A stretch of 5,802 nt of DNA from JACCQS01 sp050999295 (lineage in GTDB: Bacteria > Actinomycetota > Actinomycetes > Mycobacteriales > Geodermatophilaceae): contig JBPCPI010000096.1 of NCBI GenBank assembly GCA_050999295.1, positions 1-5,802 of the forward strand. The letters run 5' to 3'. Shown here piece by piece: positions 5,064 through 5,802 of the stretch (positions are counted from its first letter, which is position 1; each line of letters begins with the position of its first letter). A program made the position numbers and the translations under genes. The notes under the pieces were generated by a model. The model had not been told where the DNA came from, did no database searches, and saw only the letters and a list, made by a program, of their open reading frames with translations.

Positions 5064-5802
5064 ATGACAACCACAGATCAGCAGCCGCTCAAGACAGGCC
5101 CGGCGTCCACGACGCAAGAGCCACAAGCGGCCGAGATCGAGCGCGAGTTCACTGTCAAGGCGCGCAGCCAGCGCGAGCAGATCGTGCGCCGGTTCGTGCG
5201 CAACAAGCAGGCAATGGGTGGCTTGCTCGTCTTCGCGTTGGTGCTGCTCGTGGCATGGGCCGGGCCGTTAGTTTACGGATTTGAGTTCAGCGCGGTGAAG
5301 CCTGCGGACGCCTCCGTGGGTCCCGGAACGCTGGGCCACATCCTGGGGACGGACGGGCTGGGGCGGGATCTGATGGCGCAGATCATGCGGGGCGTTCAGC
5401 GATCGACGCTGACGATCATCGTTGCGGTGTCGATCGCGCTGTTCCTCGGCCTGCTCGTCGGCCTGTTGGCCGGCTACTACGGCAAGTGGGTGGACAACCT
5501 GCTCATGCGCTTCGTCGACCTGATCCTGACCATTCCTTCCCTCGTGGTGCTTATCGTGGTTGCTAGCAACTTCCCGAACGCGCGCACCGCCATCGGCATC
5601 GCGGTCATCATCGGCCTTTTCGGCTGGCTCGACCTGTCCCGCATCCTGCGCAGCCAGATCCTGGGGCTGCGCGAGCGCGAGTTCGTCGAGGCGGCACACG
5701 CGCTTGGCGCGTCCGACCGGCGGATCATGTTCAAGCACCTTATCCCGAACATGCTCGGCTCGATCATCGTCTGGGCGACCCTGACCGCCGCCACCGTGAT
5801 CC
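5064..5802 (+). CDS. DppC/OppC-type ABC transporter permease, 3' end outside window
   Basis: Second channel subunit, open to the window edge: 246 residues seen, with roughly 50-90 missing compared with the family. ATG start with AGGAG 7 nt upstream. A hydrophilic cytoplasmic tail (1-50, rich in T, Q, E and R) leads to membrane segment 1 (about 52-71). The outer segment carries the OppC hallmark LGTDGLGRDLMAQIMRG (94-110). Further membrane segments lie near 113-138, 150-167 and 174-190, with a fifth starting near 230. The EAA loop is complete at 206-229 (EFVEAAHALGASDRR, then HLIPN). The C-terminal membrane segments are cut off. Leu69 is a TTA codon (5268-5270), rare in such genomes. It should pair with the DppB-like subunit and an ATPase encoded elsewhere, probably just downstream. 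Confidence 0.93.
   Translation, partial: MTTTDQQPLKTGPASTTQEPQAAEIEREFTVKARSQREQIVRRFVRNKQAMGGLLVFALVLLVAWAGPLVYGFEFSAVKPADASVGPGTLGHILGTDGLGRDLMAQIMRGVQRSTLTIIVAVSIALFLGLLVGLLAGYYGKWVDNLLMRFVDLILTIPSLVVLIVVASNFPNARTAIGIAVIIGLFGWLDLSRILRSQILGLREREFVEAAHALGASDRRIMFKHLIPNMLGSIIVWATLTAATVI
5268..5270 (+). other. Rare TTA leucine codon in the DppC-type permease
   Basis: In-frame TTA at Leu69, at the end of the first membrane segment. I found no TTA in SBP2 or the DppB-type permease by eye. If TTA decoding limits translation in the host, the channel as a whole would be affected. Confidence 0.85.

Noticed and set aside
5268..5738. Minus-strand reading frame opposite the DppC-type gene
   Set aside because: Shadow of the permease, which has a Shine-Dalgarno, the GTD..GRD motif and an EAA loop on the + strand.

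Overview
The window comes from a high-GC genome, almost certainly an actinobacterium. The evidence is strong G/C at third codon positions, GTG starts, terminator-like hairpins without U-tracts, and LAGC/LAAC lipoboxes. I cannot name the genus. It holds one peptide-type ABC importer locus, entirely on the + strand, with no RNA genes, CRISPR array, insertion sequence or transposase.

Layout: 1-204 is a non-coding leader with tandem 5-bp half-sites. 205-1920 encodes substrate-binding lipoprotein 1 (571 aa). 1921-2173 holds a strong hairpin, a copy of the upstream regulatory block and a second leader. 2174-3895 encodes substrate-binding lipoprotein 2 (573 aa), a tandem paralogue of the first. 3896-4052 holds another hairpin and a further half-site pair on the opposite strand. 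4053-5039 encodes a DppB/OppB-type permease (328 aa). 5064-5802 encodes a DppC/OppC-type permease cut by the window end; ATPase genes would be expected beyond it.

How it works: either lipoprotein, anchored on the outer face of the membrane, would capture a ligand (peptide or similar small molecule) and deliver it to the single DppB/DppC-like channel. Hairpins after each binding-protein gene and new leaders before the next gene suggest that the binding proteins are made in excess of the permeases and that the two may be controlled separately.

The best candidate for something undescribed is regulatory. RTCAC-N6-RTCAC direct repeats with an 11-bp period lie upstream of SBP1 (two arrays), SBP2 and, inverted, the permease. 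This is the geometry bound by OmpR/PhoB-family regulators such as actinobacterial PhoP, MtrA and GlnR. A 26-bp block containing one pair is preserved at 20/26 between the two SBP leaders while the flanks have diverged. Other notable points are mosaic divergence of the SBP paralogues, TTA codons in SBP1 and the DppC-like gene only, and a hairpin abutting the SBP2 ribosome binding site.
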